Notes under the pieces: generated by a model
The model's input: only the letters and a program-made list of their open reading frames with translations
Databases searched by the model: none
Told to the model about the DNA's origin: nothing
In this document: positions 21,744 through 33,079 of the stretch, piece by piece
How positions within the stretch are numbered: the stretch's first letter is position 1
Layout of the letters: each line of letters starts with the position of its first letter
Translations under genes and position numbers: made by a program
Source of the DNA: Tolypocladium sp. Sup5 PDA-1
Lineage: Eukaryota; Ascomycota; Sordariomycetes; Hypocreales; Ophiocordycipitaceae
Length of the DNA: 64,000 nucleotides
Assembly: GCA_000750105.3 (NCBI GenBank)
Contig: JPHH03000066.1
Coordinates: 110,833 to 174,832 of the forward strand
Reading direction: 5' to 3'

Positions 21744-23033
21744 TCAGCCGACCTCCTCTGGCGGGATGATGCCTTTCTGTACAGCATCCCACAGAGCCGG
21801 GTAGACAGCGCGGGCGTAGTTGCTCTGCCGCGACAGCACGTAGCTGATGTCCATCTTGTGGTCCCAGCCGCGGATCTTGGAAACCTCGTCATCAAACGCG
21901 TGCAGCACATACGTGCTCGAAAAATCCAGCTCCCACTTTTCCGTCTCATCATCTTCCCGCCGCCTTAGCCACGCCAGCGCATCGCGACATGTCGCTGCCG
22001 GACCGACGCCGCCTTCTTCTAAGCCCTTTTTAGTGGTGCTGGCGTGCAGCGTTGGCAGGAACAGGCGCTCCTGGTCCTCGAGTTCCCAGCTCGTGGGGGC
22101 AAAGGCCTGCGGCTGCAGGATCAGGACCTCAGATGGGAGGGGGAGGAGGCGGTTGGCGAGGTCGGTGAGCAGGTGGATGCTTGCCGTGGCCCAGGCGCCG
22201 TCGAAGAACTCGTGGGCGGCGTGGTAGTAGATCTTCCTACGGTTGTTGCAGTCAGTATTCGCCGCTTCGGCGTGTCTAGCGTAGACGGAGTGACTGATAC
22301 AGGGGGAGTAGGGCAGACCTGGACGGCCAATGGACGAGCGGTCTGGAGATGGGACTTACATTAAGGTACTGTTTGGCACGGACATCATGACTCCATTGTT
22401 AATATATCCCGAATGCCTCATAGACAGCGCGGTGGCTCCTCCGAGCACGTTCGCAAACCCACTGTTACGCAGATCCGCAACACCCCGGAGCGGCACCGCA
22501 TCAACGTCCAAGTAAACCCCGCCAAAGTCTCGCAAAGCCATCATCCGAAGGAAGTCGGCTTTATGCTCCATCTGCACAATCTCGACGCCCTTTGTCGTGG
22601 CCCGCGGCGCCTCGACATAGTTGGGGATGAGTTCCGGAATCGCCAGAATGCGCTTCGTCCAGGCCGTCCCCGAGACCCTTGCGCGGGAGAGCGTCTCAGG
22701 CGTCGCGTCTGTGTGGATGTAGATGCGCTCGGGGTGCCAGAAGAGGTGCGCCGAGTAGATGGATACAAAGGCCTTGAAGCTGAGCCGGAACTCGGTGGCG
22801 TCTTTGAGGAGCCAGACGTAGTGGACCAGGTTCGGGATCCTGTGCTTCCGCGGACCGACATGGCCGTCGATGGCGGTGTTACCATCGCAGACGTAATCGG
22901 GCACCGAGCCGTAGCGAAAGGTCGGGTAGGCAAAGCGAGATGACCGCGTCAGGTAATAATAAGTGACGCCCGACGCAACTGCAAGGACGGTGACCGCGAC
23001 AGCCACAACCCTAGATGCAGGAGGACCCCTCAT
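21744..23033 (-). CDS. DXD-motif glycosyltransferase, type II membrane protein
   Basis: Two exons (23033-22360 and 22236-21744) give 388 aa; the intron has a GTAAGT donor and a TAG acceptor. I chose the ATG at 23033, which places a single signal-anchor helix (VVAVAVTVLAVASGVTYYYL) at residues 9-28. The upstream open frame has no family character. The sequence IPNLVHYVWLLKD followed by KADFLRMMALRDFGGVYLDV with the metal-binding DVD is the Gly_transf_sug/GT32-like signature. The C-terminal part continues the domain (YYHAAHEFFDGAWATASIH). It is expected to be a Golgi enzyme adding a sugar to glycans or glycolipids. Donor and acceptor are not readable from sequence. Confidence 0.85.
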
Positions 23034-23727
23034 CGCGAGGCAGTCAATGTCGTATTGCAGACGGCGAGACTTCTTTGTAACAGGTATTCCATAATCGCCA
23101 CAAGAAGTTTGAGAATCAAGGGGGGCATGGGTCTGTGCTGCGGCTTGGCTGATGCCTCGATGATTTCGCTGTTGGCTCCATGTCTGTTCAGGGACCCACG
23201 GAGAACTCCGTACGAGTACGGAGTACCGTATAACCTCATCGCAGGCCGGCCGAAATTTGGATGTGTGGGCACCATGACAGCAAACATGACCTATTGGTGG
23301 CGTTGGGACATGCGCCCGGGACGTGACACAACTGTTGGTCCTGCCAACGGGTCCCCCGGGAAAAGAATATTGAGCCCGTGCTGGCACAGCTGAATCGACG
23401 TTTGCCTCTCAACAGGCCCACCAGGCTGGTCCCCTCACTTCGGGAGGTCCACCCGGTCAGCCAACAAACTCGTTTCCGTGGCTCTACAACATAGTAGTGA
23501 CTAGGGTTATTCGTACTTTGTATTAACGGATGTCTTTATCATTCGTACTGTACATGCTCACAGAGGCGCAGAGGACTGGGCTCTCCCGTTCGTATATAGT
23601 TGAGTCTCTTCGACGGCAAGACTCAGCGTTGGCGTGAAACTCGCAGTCTCATCACCTTCATCATTGTTTAGATACTCCCTGACAAAGTAGCCCTTTTATC
23701 TACGCCAAACCCCCAAACCCCCTCAAG
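23034..23727. other. divergent promoter region
   Basis: This separates the glycosyltransferase (minus) and the secreted-protein gene (plus). A short inverted repeat built on TACGGAGTA lies at about 23205-23230. CGTATATAG at about 23591 is a likely TATA box for the plus-strand gene. Confidence 0.55.
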
Positions 23728-24321
23728 ATGCGTTTCCTTGGTCACTGCACGTGGCTGCTCGCCGGTGCGGCGGCCGCCTTCACCATCCCCGAGGGTCATC
23801 CCGACGGCGTCTACTCGGTCGAGTACATCGACGGCAAGGAAGTGCACACAGTCCTTAAGCTGTCCGACGACCCTCGGCCGCGGACGGGTGCGATCGACTT
23901 CGTAGACAGCGCCAAGTTCGTGCGAGCACAGCCGCCCCGAAAGCGGCAGATCGCCGGCGGCAACAATGCCATCTCCTGCGGCGGCTCGGCACTGAACCAC
24001 GGCGACACGGACGCGGCCAATGACGCACTCGACGCGCAGTGCCGTGGCGGTACCAATATCGGCGGCGGCCGTGACTTCTACTCCATCGCCGGCTGCACCG
24101 TGGCCTACTTCTGCAACTTCCGCAACTACGGGGACACTTGCTTCGAGTCAGAGCGCCGGACTGTGTCCGCCGCCATCACCGCCGACTGCGGTTGGTACGT
24201 CGCCGGCTGGGACACCTTTTCCTCCTCCGGCGGCGGTGGCCGCTGGAACTCGTACGGTTACGAAAACATCTGCGGCCCCGGTAATCGCTTTTGCGGCCGT
24301 GGTACCAACGGCAAGCTCTAA
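23728..24321 (+). CDS. secreted 8-Cys protein with Kex2-type processing site
   Basis: An intron-less frame of 197 aa. Residues 1-17 form a signal peptide. A pro-region with many acidic residues runs to about 73 and ends in PPRKR, a Kex2-like dibasic site before QIAGGNN. The mature part (about 124 aa) has eight cysteines (84, 105, 123, 129, 138, 154, 182, 189) and is Gly/Asn/Ser-rich with an RTVSAAITADCGWYVAGW core. Codon use is GC-rich and regular, so it is clearly coding. I do not recognise a named family. The pre-pro layout resembles processed secreted fungal proteins (killer-like or effector-like), and function is open. Confidence 0.75.
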   Translation: MRFLGHCTWLLAGAAAAFTIPEGHPDGVYSVEYIDGKEVHTVLKLSDDPRPRTGAIDFVDSAKFVRAQPPRKRQIAGGNNAISCGGSALNHGDTDAANDALDAQCRGGTNIGGGRDFYSIAGCTVAYFCNFRNYGDTCFESERRTVSAAITADCGWYVAGWDTFSSSGGGGRWNSYGYENICGPGNRFCGRGTNGKL

Positions 24322-26040
24322 AATGCCGGAATCTCCGGTCCTCTTCCGACGTTGGAAGCGTGTTTCAAGTCTCGTTGTTGACGGCAGTCTGTCTTGGCAG
24401 GGCTTTCGATGGGCACCTCTGACTTTGTTGACGTGCGGGTAGTTCTGGGTCAATGCTTGCTATGGGCAGCGTGCACCGCGGAGAGGGGGGAACGCCAGCC
24501 TGCACACACGATCTGATCTACTTTGGATGAGCTTCTGCACTGATATTATTGGCGTGGGAAATGGATAGGGCCCTACAAAGAAAGCCAGTATTTCTGGTGC
24601 CAGATACCGAGTACAGAAGACGAGAGCTTTCGGTATTGGAACAGGACTTGGTACGAAGTATTAAACAAACTCTATTTCTGCCCTACGGAGTGTTAAAGGC
24701 CGACCAGGGCATCTCATTTATGCTCCTTCAACCCCGACACGATATAGTCCCTGTGGTTCCGATGCATATACAGAAAGGCACTGCTAAGGGCTATTTCCTC
24801 GATTGTACGAGTTACCCTGTGTCTCCAGATCAGCCTTTTGTCAATTCCTGCTTCGCATAGTAGGTCGATTCAATCAATGGCAGGCCTGTACGGGAGTCGG
24901 GACGCTATTCACCATTCGCACAACCACCACAGCGACCCTCCTTCCATCCGGGCCGGGTCCGCAAAACTAACAAACCGATCCCATGCAGGGCTGCATCAAT
25001 GCTCCCTTCTCTGTAGAGACCCACAAAAAAGCAGCTACGAAGCCCCAGCGGCAACCTCCCAAGCTCCATAAGGCGGCGCCATCACGCAACCCCTTTACGA
25101 GACTTTCCACCTCGCAGCGGACATGGCCTGATGTTATAGAGTTCACTCAACCACAATTGATCAACTAGCCAATCCGAGCCGACCCGGCTCGTCGGTTATT
25201 TACCACATCACCGCCGTGTAAGCCATCCCCTACACTCAATCCGTACAGCTACAAGAATGCTCAATGGTACGAGGCAAACTCAAAACATCGCAGTGCAGTC
25301 ATCGCCGTCAAGCCCATCCTCCTCTACAGCCATGATAGGTCCCCAAGATACGACTATATAGCCATAAGTCTATAAATCCCATCTCATGCCATCTAACCCA
25401 ACAACCCACTTTTGCAACACTCAAGCACAGCCACCCATCCATCAACATGCACCGCCTCACCACCGTCCGCAACCCTCCCCTTACCACCCCCTCTAACACC
25501 CGCACATCCACCCCCCCGGGCCTCCTCACCCACACCCTCGGCGGGTGCCGATCCCCCGGTGGATGGACAGGAGGGATGCAGTCCACGGAGACACTGCGTA
25601 CGAGTATACAACGCAAAGAGTGGAGCGGGAGCGTGCTCGGCGTGTACATACGTGAGCTTCTTTCCGTACGGGCTTTGTCTCCGCGTGCCAGTAGTCGTCA
25701 AGTGTAGTTCCCGTCATCACAAGCAACAAGTCATCACCCTCACATCACCAGAGCACAGAACAGGATGAAGATACGAGCAGAGTGGTATAATAGTGATTAA
25801 ACAATTACTCAAACGCTGCATCTAGCCCGATGCAACAATCCTATTCACATTCATGATCCATAACAAGTCAAAACGCCAGCCCATGCCGTTGTCCCTCGCA
25901 AGTTGCCGCTGCCGCAGGGGTATAATAACACACTCATCGCCCAGGTCGCCGCCGGGGTATCATTCATCTTCTTCACGCTGATTTTCGCTTTCTTGAACAT
26001 GCGTAAAGACACTCTCCAGAAACACAATCGTGTCCTGACC
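24322..26040. other. intergenic, 1.7 kb
   Basis: No supported gene. A 103-codon frame at 24549-24860 lacks domains and a good start. The right end is the 3' flank of the arrestin gene. Confidence 0.55.
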
Positions 26041-27633
26041 CTATTCGGACAGCTCCATGTCGGCGTCGGACAGCCTCCTCGGGGGCGTCGCCCGCTGCGC
26101 CTCCAGCAGCTCCAGGTCCAACGGCTCCAGGTCGTCGTAGTCGATGGGCGGCTCGCGCTCGCGCTCGTCGGCCGGGTACCCCGGCGGGCTCGGCGGCACG
26201 TCCTGGTACACGGGCGGCGCCTCGTTGTCCCAGCTGACGCCCAGCCCCGGGAACTCGGTCATGTTGACGGCAAAGTGCATGCGCAAGATGCGCCCCGTGC
26301 CCGTCTGCGTGGCCAGCTGCGGCTTGCCCTCGGGCGCGTACTCCTTGGACACGATGAGTTCGAGGAGCAGCGAGTGCGTCACCTCGGTGCCGTCCTCCCA
26401 CTTGGTGTCGCAGGCGTACTTGGACGCCGAGCTGCTGCCGCTCGGCTTGGAGGGCGGGTGCAGAGCCGTGTAGTCAAACTCCATGTCGACGGTGCCGTCG
26501 TTGCCGCTGAAGTCGGACTTCCAGCCCTCCTGCATCACCTTTTCGCCAATGACGCGCGTCTCAGAGCGAAACGTGCCCTTCCTCTCAGCGACGTCTTCCT
26601 CCGTCGTCGTCATGATGGCATTGGGCGCGTGCTTCTGGCAAGCGGGAGCAATGGTCTTGATCGTCTCCTCGAGGCGCCACGTCACCTTCTTGAGCTTCCA
26701 CAGGTCCAGCGTCTTGACCTTTTCATTGAGCGTCACGAGCCCGTCGAGCTTGAGGGTGAGCGTGTTGTTGCCCGTGGGGTGGATGATGGAGTTGTAGTGC
26801 GCGCTCGCCTTGATGTTAGTCGGCGGGAAGACGCGCACGCTGTGGTGCGGGTACAGCGGGTCGGGCAGCGAGCGCTTGACGACGACGGGACGCTCGAATT
26901 TGACCTTGAGGCACGAGGAGGAAGAGCCGCCGGGGAGGACGACCATGGCCTCGGCCTTGAACTCGTATGCGATGCTCAGCACGGGAGAGTCCATGGACGC
27001 GGGCAGGTGGCCCTCGAGGAGCATGGAAAAGGGGAACGGGTGGCGCCCCTTGCGCAGCGTCGCCGGCTGTACGAGCAGCTTCCAGGACTTGAGCTCCGTG
27101 ACCTGCGTCTGGCAGTCGGAGCAGTGGCTCTGGTAGGGCCGCTTGTGCGTGATGCGCAGGCTCAGGCTGGCGACGAAGCTGTCCACCTCGGCGGCGTCCT
27201 CCTTGACGTCGATGAACATCTGGCCCGAGAACAAGGCCCCCGTGCTCTCCGCGGGCGTGCCGTGGAACACGATGGGCGGGCTCTCGACGGCCCAGTCGAG
27301 GCTCAAGCCGCCGTCCTTGGCCGAGCCGCCGTTGTGCTGCTGGCGCTCCTGGCGCTCCTTGCTGGACGAGCGGCCAAAGGGCAGCGACAGGCGGTGGTGC
27401 TTGCGCAGCGCGTCGGCAAGGTGTTCCTGCATCTTGCCGGCGTGCGTGTGGTGATGCTGATGCTCGTCGGAGTCGGAGGCGTAGGGGCTGGCGCTGATGG
27501 AGTTGTTGCGCGAGACGGCGGTGGAGGCGTTGCGCGAGGAGCTGCCGCTGTTGCTGCTGCTCGTCGCCTTTTTCTTGATGTGAGAAATGTTGCCCGACGA
27601 GGAGCGCAGGAAGTTGGCGACGCGGTGAGGCAT
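26041..27633 (-). CDS. alpha-arrestin, LDB19/ART1-like
   Basis: A single-exon frame of 530 aa starts MPHRVANFLRSSSG. The N-terminal about 100 residues are Ser/Asn/His-rich and disordered. Residues about 110-480 form an arrestin-like beta fold of the LDB19 type (GLSLDWAVESPPIVFHG, then SFVASLSLRITHKRPY, and later LWKLKKVTWRLEETI). The C-terminal tail has PPVY and PPGY, PPxY motifs that recruit Rsp5-type HECT ubiquitin ligases, plus an acidic end. Family members bring the ligase to plasma-membrane transporters for ubiquitin-driven endocytosis. The three transporter genes in this window make plausible cargo types, but linkage is not evidence for that. Confidence 0.85.
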   Translation of the reverse strand: MPHRVANFLRSSSGNISHIKKKATSSSNSGSSSRNASTAVSRNNSISASPYASDSDEHQHHHTHAGKMQEHLADALRKHHRLSLPFGRSSSKERQERQQHNGGSAKDGGLSLDWAVESPPIVFHGTPAESTGALFSGQMFIDVKEDAAEVDSFVASLSLRITHKRPYQSHCSDCQTQVTELKSWKLLVQPATLRKGRHPFPFSMLLEGHLPASMDSPVLSIAYEFKAEAMVVLPGGSSSSCLKVKFERPVVVKRSLPDPLYPHHSVRVFPPTNIKASAHYNSIIHPTGNNTLTLKLDGLVTLNEKVKTLDLWKLKKVTWRLEETIKTIAPACQKHAPNAIMTTTEEDVAERKGTFRSETRVIGEKVMQEGWKSDFSGNDGTVDMEFDYTALHPPSKPSGSSSASKYACDTKWEDGTEVTHSLLLELIVSKEYAPEGKPQLATQTGTGRILRMHFAVNMTEFPGLGVSWDNEAPPVYQDVPPSPPGYPADEREREPPIDYDDLEPLDLELLEAQRATPPRRLSDADMELSE

Positions 27634-30600
27634 TGCGGCGGAGGGAGTGGTGGCGGCTGCCCTCGAAGGGGAGGGTAGGGGGTGATGCGGTGATGATGTT
27701 AGTGGCGGTTTCCTGTAAGTGGTGGTTTGCGCTGGTTTGCGCCTGTCGGTGGCGTCCGAAGTTCGGCTGTTCGGCAGCGTCCGTGTCCTATCCCTTCTTT
27801 CTGTCTTCTCGTTTATCCTCTTCTTGCTAACTCCTCCTCCTGCTTCTCACAGGATCCGGCTCGGTGCAGTTGCTGGTACCCCTCCTTTCAGTCCCGGCGT
27901 TGGCAAGGAGGAGGGGCACACGACCGAGAAATCGTTTGCTGTGACGCCACGTACTAGCAGCGCGGCCACAGGGAGATCAGCGTCGGAGCTTGGCGATGTC
28001 CAGGGGTGCTTCCTCATGCGGTGACGCCAGTGGTCAGTGGCTTTTCCAGTGGTAGGGCGCGCAGGACCAAAGTGCCGATGCGACTGCGACGTCGGTTCCT
28101 CGCGCGGCGGGGGAGGCGAGATGCTGCTGCGAGCTGAGAGAAGAGTGACACTCCTGCAGGTGCTGTGTCCCTTGTTCGTTTGCGGCGAGTCGTTGTTTGC
28201 TTGCGTGTCGTGTAAGTGAGATGGTGAGCGTCGTGTAAGTCGAGCCGTGCAGGGGTATCGTGAGATGTCAATCCAGTCAAGGCACAGTCGTCAGGCTCGA
28301 TGCAAGGTAAACAAACTTCCGAATTCATATCACCCCAAAAAAGAAGGACAATAAAAAAAAAGAGGGCATCGCCAACTTATATACCGCCCTGCCAACGGCG
28401 CCCAAAACTATGTGTCATACACGCGAGGCGCGCGACTCCAGCTGTCAACGGGCAGGGCGTGAGGTGGGCAGCACACGAGGTACCTGTCTCGTGCCCGCGC
28501 CGGACCTCTGCACCACCCTCGATTTTTTTTAGGGGGCAACTTCCAGGGTACTTTGCGCTGGGCTCCGCCGCTGATGACGGCGAACGGGGCCGAGCCGCCG
28601 GCGTGAGGTGGAGCCGGTGTTCCAGGGAAGTACCTTTCGTTGCGTGTGACCCCCATCCCTGGAAAGGCTGTTTTTTTTTTTGCAGGTTCTTACTTCAGCG
28701 CTCCACAGGCGCCCTGCAGTGGGCTCGCGCGATGCACGTTGCGGTGGGAATGACTCGGATTTGCCTGCCTTTGGGGGCCCAGCGTCTCGCGTGTTTCGAC
28801 GTTGGAGGCAACGCGCAGTTCCTGTGTCAGTGCTTGCGGGATCAATGGCACCAGGATGGCGAGCGCGATGTACATCCACGAGCTACCTTGATGGTACATT
28901 CTTGGATGAACTCACCACCGTCTTACAGCCGCCGTGAGCATCGCCGGTCCCCCACGCGCCGGTAGTCGTCGACCGATGGCATGATGTCGTGACTGACCGC
29001 CGTTGCTGATGAATTCAGAATTCACGGCCTGCAAAACGCCCTGCCAACGGCGCCAAAATTGCGTGCGAGTGACTGGCCGCTTCGCTTGACAGCCGAAAGG
29101 CGCTGCAGACGACATCCGTTCCGTGCCAGTGAGATCCGAGGTCGCTGACTGATCCGGCTGCTGAATGTCAGCCCCGTGCCAATGTCGACCGCGCCCTTGG
29201 CCGGGTACAAGCCGGCGCCGGCAGCACAAGCGCACAGTCACAGGTACTCGGGTCGCTTCCATCAACTTCACTTCACCCGTTCAGCCAACCAACCGCCTTA
29301 CCGACCTACCTGAGATAACCTAGCATGCTGTCAGAGCCCTTCGAAACTAATGAAATAACATAATCACATCACATCACAGCACAGGAGCCAGCAACCAAGT
29401 CCCGTGCCTGCACCGACCGCCGGAGCCCGCGCGCCGCGCCCTCGGGCGTGACACATTTTCATTCAATAGAGACACGCATACCAGTGAACCTCACCTTTGG
29501 AGGCATAGTGCGCTGGTCGACTGACTGGCCACCATTGATTCAAGCGCTCCATCATCCATGAGAGTTTGCCGTAGGTGGGGCCCGTCCACCGAGACTCGGC
29601 CGCTCCTTGGGCTCCACCCGCGTCCACCGCCGGCGGAGGACCCGAATAGGCTGCAGAAGAGAGAATCTTTGTCAGTCTCTCTCTTGCATTTGTTTCTTTG
29701 GAGAATTACTGCTGTTGAATCTAGTGAGTGTTCAGTGAAGCTAGAATATTGCTTCGGAAATATCGTAAGCAAGCAGTTGTTGACGCCGTCTGGTTGTCAT
29801 TTACAATCATGATCGGTCAAGGGTGCGGCCAACCAACCAGCAGCCCATTCGCCAGCCAACGCCAGCCAACGCCATGCTTATGAAGCAATAATGCCCGAGT
29901 GCATTAATCATCAGTGATCACCCCCATTGATCACACCGATGAGCAACAACAACCTTCTACAGCTGAATTCAGCCCTCCGCAAACGGCACCGCGATGGATG
30001 TAGTTGCCCATCGCCGTTGAACATCGCCAGCTGCACCTCATCGGCCGTCCGACCACGGACCCGCCCATCCTCATGGATCTGGCCATCCAATATCCACCGC
30101 GGATGCCATGTGTCTCCACCGATGCCCACCTCCGTCGTCTGCAGGTCACCTGTCCAGCGCTCTCCAGGCGGCCGGCTGGAAAAAAATTTGGACCTGAGCG
30201 GCCCGCCAGCGGCCGCCATGCAACGTGCAGTCCAACAGCGCCAGCACGAGCCGTCGGCCGCAGATGATTCGTCCGCTGGCCTTGGCTAGGTGCCTCGTGT
30301 TGCTGGAGCATTGAATCCACCGCGAAAAATTTCCCAAAATATTTTTTAAAGCGTCTGATCTCGAGCACGCGGTCGAGCCAGAATTACGTATTTGCCGTTC
30401 CATGTACATTTGCGAAGTAGTCATGTACATGTAGTGACTTGGCTCCAGGGTGTGTACGCCCTCTACCATTGATGGAGCCCCGTGTGTAAAACAAGTTCCT
30501 CTTTCGTCAAAGTGAGGCTCTCGCCGCCGCCGTGCCCCCATCGCTCCGACGTCGGGGGTCGCGAACCGCCGTCACTAGATCACCATGCACTCGTTGCGAC

Positions 30601-33079
30601 TCAACTTCCGCAATGGAACAGCATCCCGTTATCTTCGCTGCTCTGCTCCATTATCGGCCCCAGGTCTTGGCTGCTCGCGAGATCTCCCCGGCTTTCTTCT
30701 TCTCCTCCCCCGCGCCCTCCGCAGTTCTGGACCATTCTTCGGAGGAGCGCGGTTCCGTACAGTTGCACAGTATCTGTAATTGAAGCCATCCCCATCGCAA
30801 TCACATGTCTGTCCAGCGCTGTGCGACTACGTACCAGCTGCACGGTACAGGGATGTGTCCTCACGCCCTCTCGGGACAAACCGAGCGGCCTGCTCACGAT
30901 GTCGTGCTACTTGGCACCAATCTGCACAGAGCCGCAAACCGCCAACCCATCGTCTTGGCTCTCGCGACCGCATGCTCCATTGCCCGCTCTCTCCTAAGAC
31001 TTACCTAATTTGACAGCTTGGCCTCTTCGAAAACCCATGAGCGCGAAGCCCGGCTGTCGTCGCGTTTCAAACGCAATGTGAGTTCTAACCTCAGTCGTGT
31101 CCCGGCTCCGTCACTCAGGTGTCACTTTCCGGCCCCAAGGAAGAACCCCCCCTGTCGATCCATGCAACCGCAACTCCGAGCAATGTCCAGAATCCAGATG
31201 CCATTTTAATTTGGCAGTCCCGCCGGGCCAGGGTAGCCGGCTGTTCAGCTCAGCAGCAAACGGACCCTGCTGGCCCGGTGCCTGAATCAGGGACGGACGG
31301 TCTTGGTGGTGGATGCTCGGCAGTGCGCATACCTTCGGCATCGTCTCACCATCACTTTTTGGTCCCTTTGAACGTCTAATTTCACGGCTCATCCACCCAG
31401 ACAGGTCCTCGTGACGGCTTCCAGACTGCTGGCTGCTGCTTCGTACATACGATGGAAGTACGGACGTACGAGACGAGTGCCGCCCACGTGGATGTCGCTG
31501 CCGCCAGGGCAAGTCGCTGCATGTATGTCCACCGAGTGCTCCGTGCTCCGTAGGCTACTTGCACGATCTCTCCTGTGGGCCTTGATGAACTCGTATTGAG
31601 CAAGTTGAGAGCGTTTGAGGACAATGGCCACGAATCCTTCCGCCGCCGGTTCCGTCCACTGTGTCGGATCAGTACCGACATCCATCTCATCCGTTCCGAT
31701 CGATCGACCGTGACACACGCAACACCGTAGAAAAAATCATCCGATGCGGCTCAAACACCCGACGCCACTCCCGCCAGCACGGTGCAGCCGCCTGTCATCA
31801 CGCCACCTACAACTGTCCTGCCCTGCCCTGCCCTGCCTTGCTGTGCCCTGCCTCTGCTGCTGGACCGCGGGCTCCGTGTGCCTCTGCGAGGGCCTTTCCG
31901 CGTCGGCGGCTGCCGGCAACTCTCGGGCGACGAATTTGAAAGTGGGGCCGACATTGACGGCGCCGCCGAGAGAAGCCCCGTCGGTGAGCCCTCACCTCAC
32001 GCTTCCTACCCTGTAGTTACATGCTCCTTGCCTTGTACTACGTGTAGGCTCGCTTGGCGAATGGTGAGTTAAACGGTAAGACGAACGATGGCATTGCGTG
32101 CGACGTGACGGTACGCGACGTGCCATTTAGTTACGGCGGACCGCGTTTCCTCGCTGCTGGAAGCGGGACCGCCCGAGGATCCGGTCCCCACCGTCCAAGT
32201 TCCAGGTTGGGCTGTGACGAGGATGCACGGTGAAGACGGTGTACAAGGCAGCTACAGGCCGCATCTACGGGACTGGCCTGGTGGTCAAATGTCTGTGTAG
32301 CTACGTGCGTGTGGGCTGTGGTTGCGTGATCGTAGCGACGTTCATGCGGGTCCACTCGAGTGCAGCATCCTCAGATTTCTGGACACGCTTTGTCCAGTGG
32401 TTCTTGAAACGCGAAACACCCTTGTCCCAGGGGGACATGCACACATAGCAAGGCTGTGCGTTGGGTCCAGGTCGTGTCACACGCAAGCCTCAGGATGCAG
32501 CACAAAGGAACAGGAATAGGGTAGCCGGCGCTTATACCACCATAATATCGTCGAGGACATCGAGGTGTACACAAGCTCTGAGTCGAGCTACTTTGTTTCT
32601 GGTTTATGCCCACATCCCTGCTGCATCTCGGGGGTCATTGATAAGAGATTTACGCCCCACCAGCGGTCTGTTCCATGAACAGTTGTCTGCTGCGAATGAC
32701 CCGGTAAGCCTCACGGGAGACGTCAAGATCTGTCCACATAGAACATTACAGGCGATGAGGCAATGCCACAAAGTCCCAGACTCACTCAGTGAGCTAGTGA
32801 TCAATTAAACTCGTGGCAAGGGGAAACATGAAAGGTTAGGGCAGCTATCATCAGGGCAACGGATCCCGACCGTTGATAACTCGATACCATTTAGACATTC
32901 ACTGTGACAACCTTGAAGGCTGCTATATCCGAGGTATTAGTTCATGAGTTCCTGCAGAAGTGAACCAGAGTTAGTGTGGCTGTTTCCATGTCCACTTGTG
33001 CTGATCACTGCGAACCGTAGTATAGAACATAGTCCACCCCCCATGTCCGTTCCAAAGTCAGAGTTCGAGAGCCAGCTCG
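27634..33079. other. 5.4-kb stretch without a recognisable gene
   Basis: This covers the arrestin 5' flank and beyond. I found many short open frames but no domain, signal peptide or consistent splice chain. Simple sequence includes T-runs at about 28522 and 28671 and a CCTGC tract at about 31817-31837. A roughly 20-bp match (CGCCCTGCCAACGGCGCC plus A-run) occurs at about 28388 and 29036. An untranslated leader with introns, or a long non-coding RNA, is possible but unproven. Confidence 0.55.
31817..31837. repeat. CCTGC pentanucleotide tract
   Basis: About four consecutive CCTGC units with one variant copy following; a simple repeat of no evident function. Confidence 0.8.

Noticed and set aside
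25903..27678. Very long plus-strand open frame (591 codons) opposite the arrestin gene
   Set aside because: It is the antisense shadow of a GC-rich coding sequence: the product is a monotonous Arg/Gly/Val/Leu string without domains, while the minus strand encodes a clear arrestin.
28300..28965. 221-codon plus-strand frame upstream of the arrestin gene
   Set aside because: Irregular composition, poly-Lys start from an A-run, T-run encoded Phe stretch and no recognisable domain. I treat it as chance.
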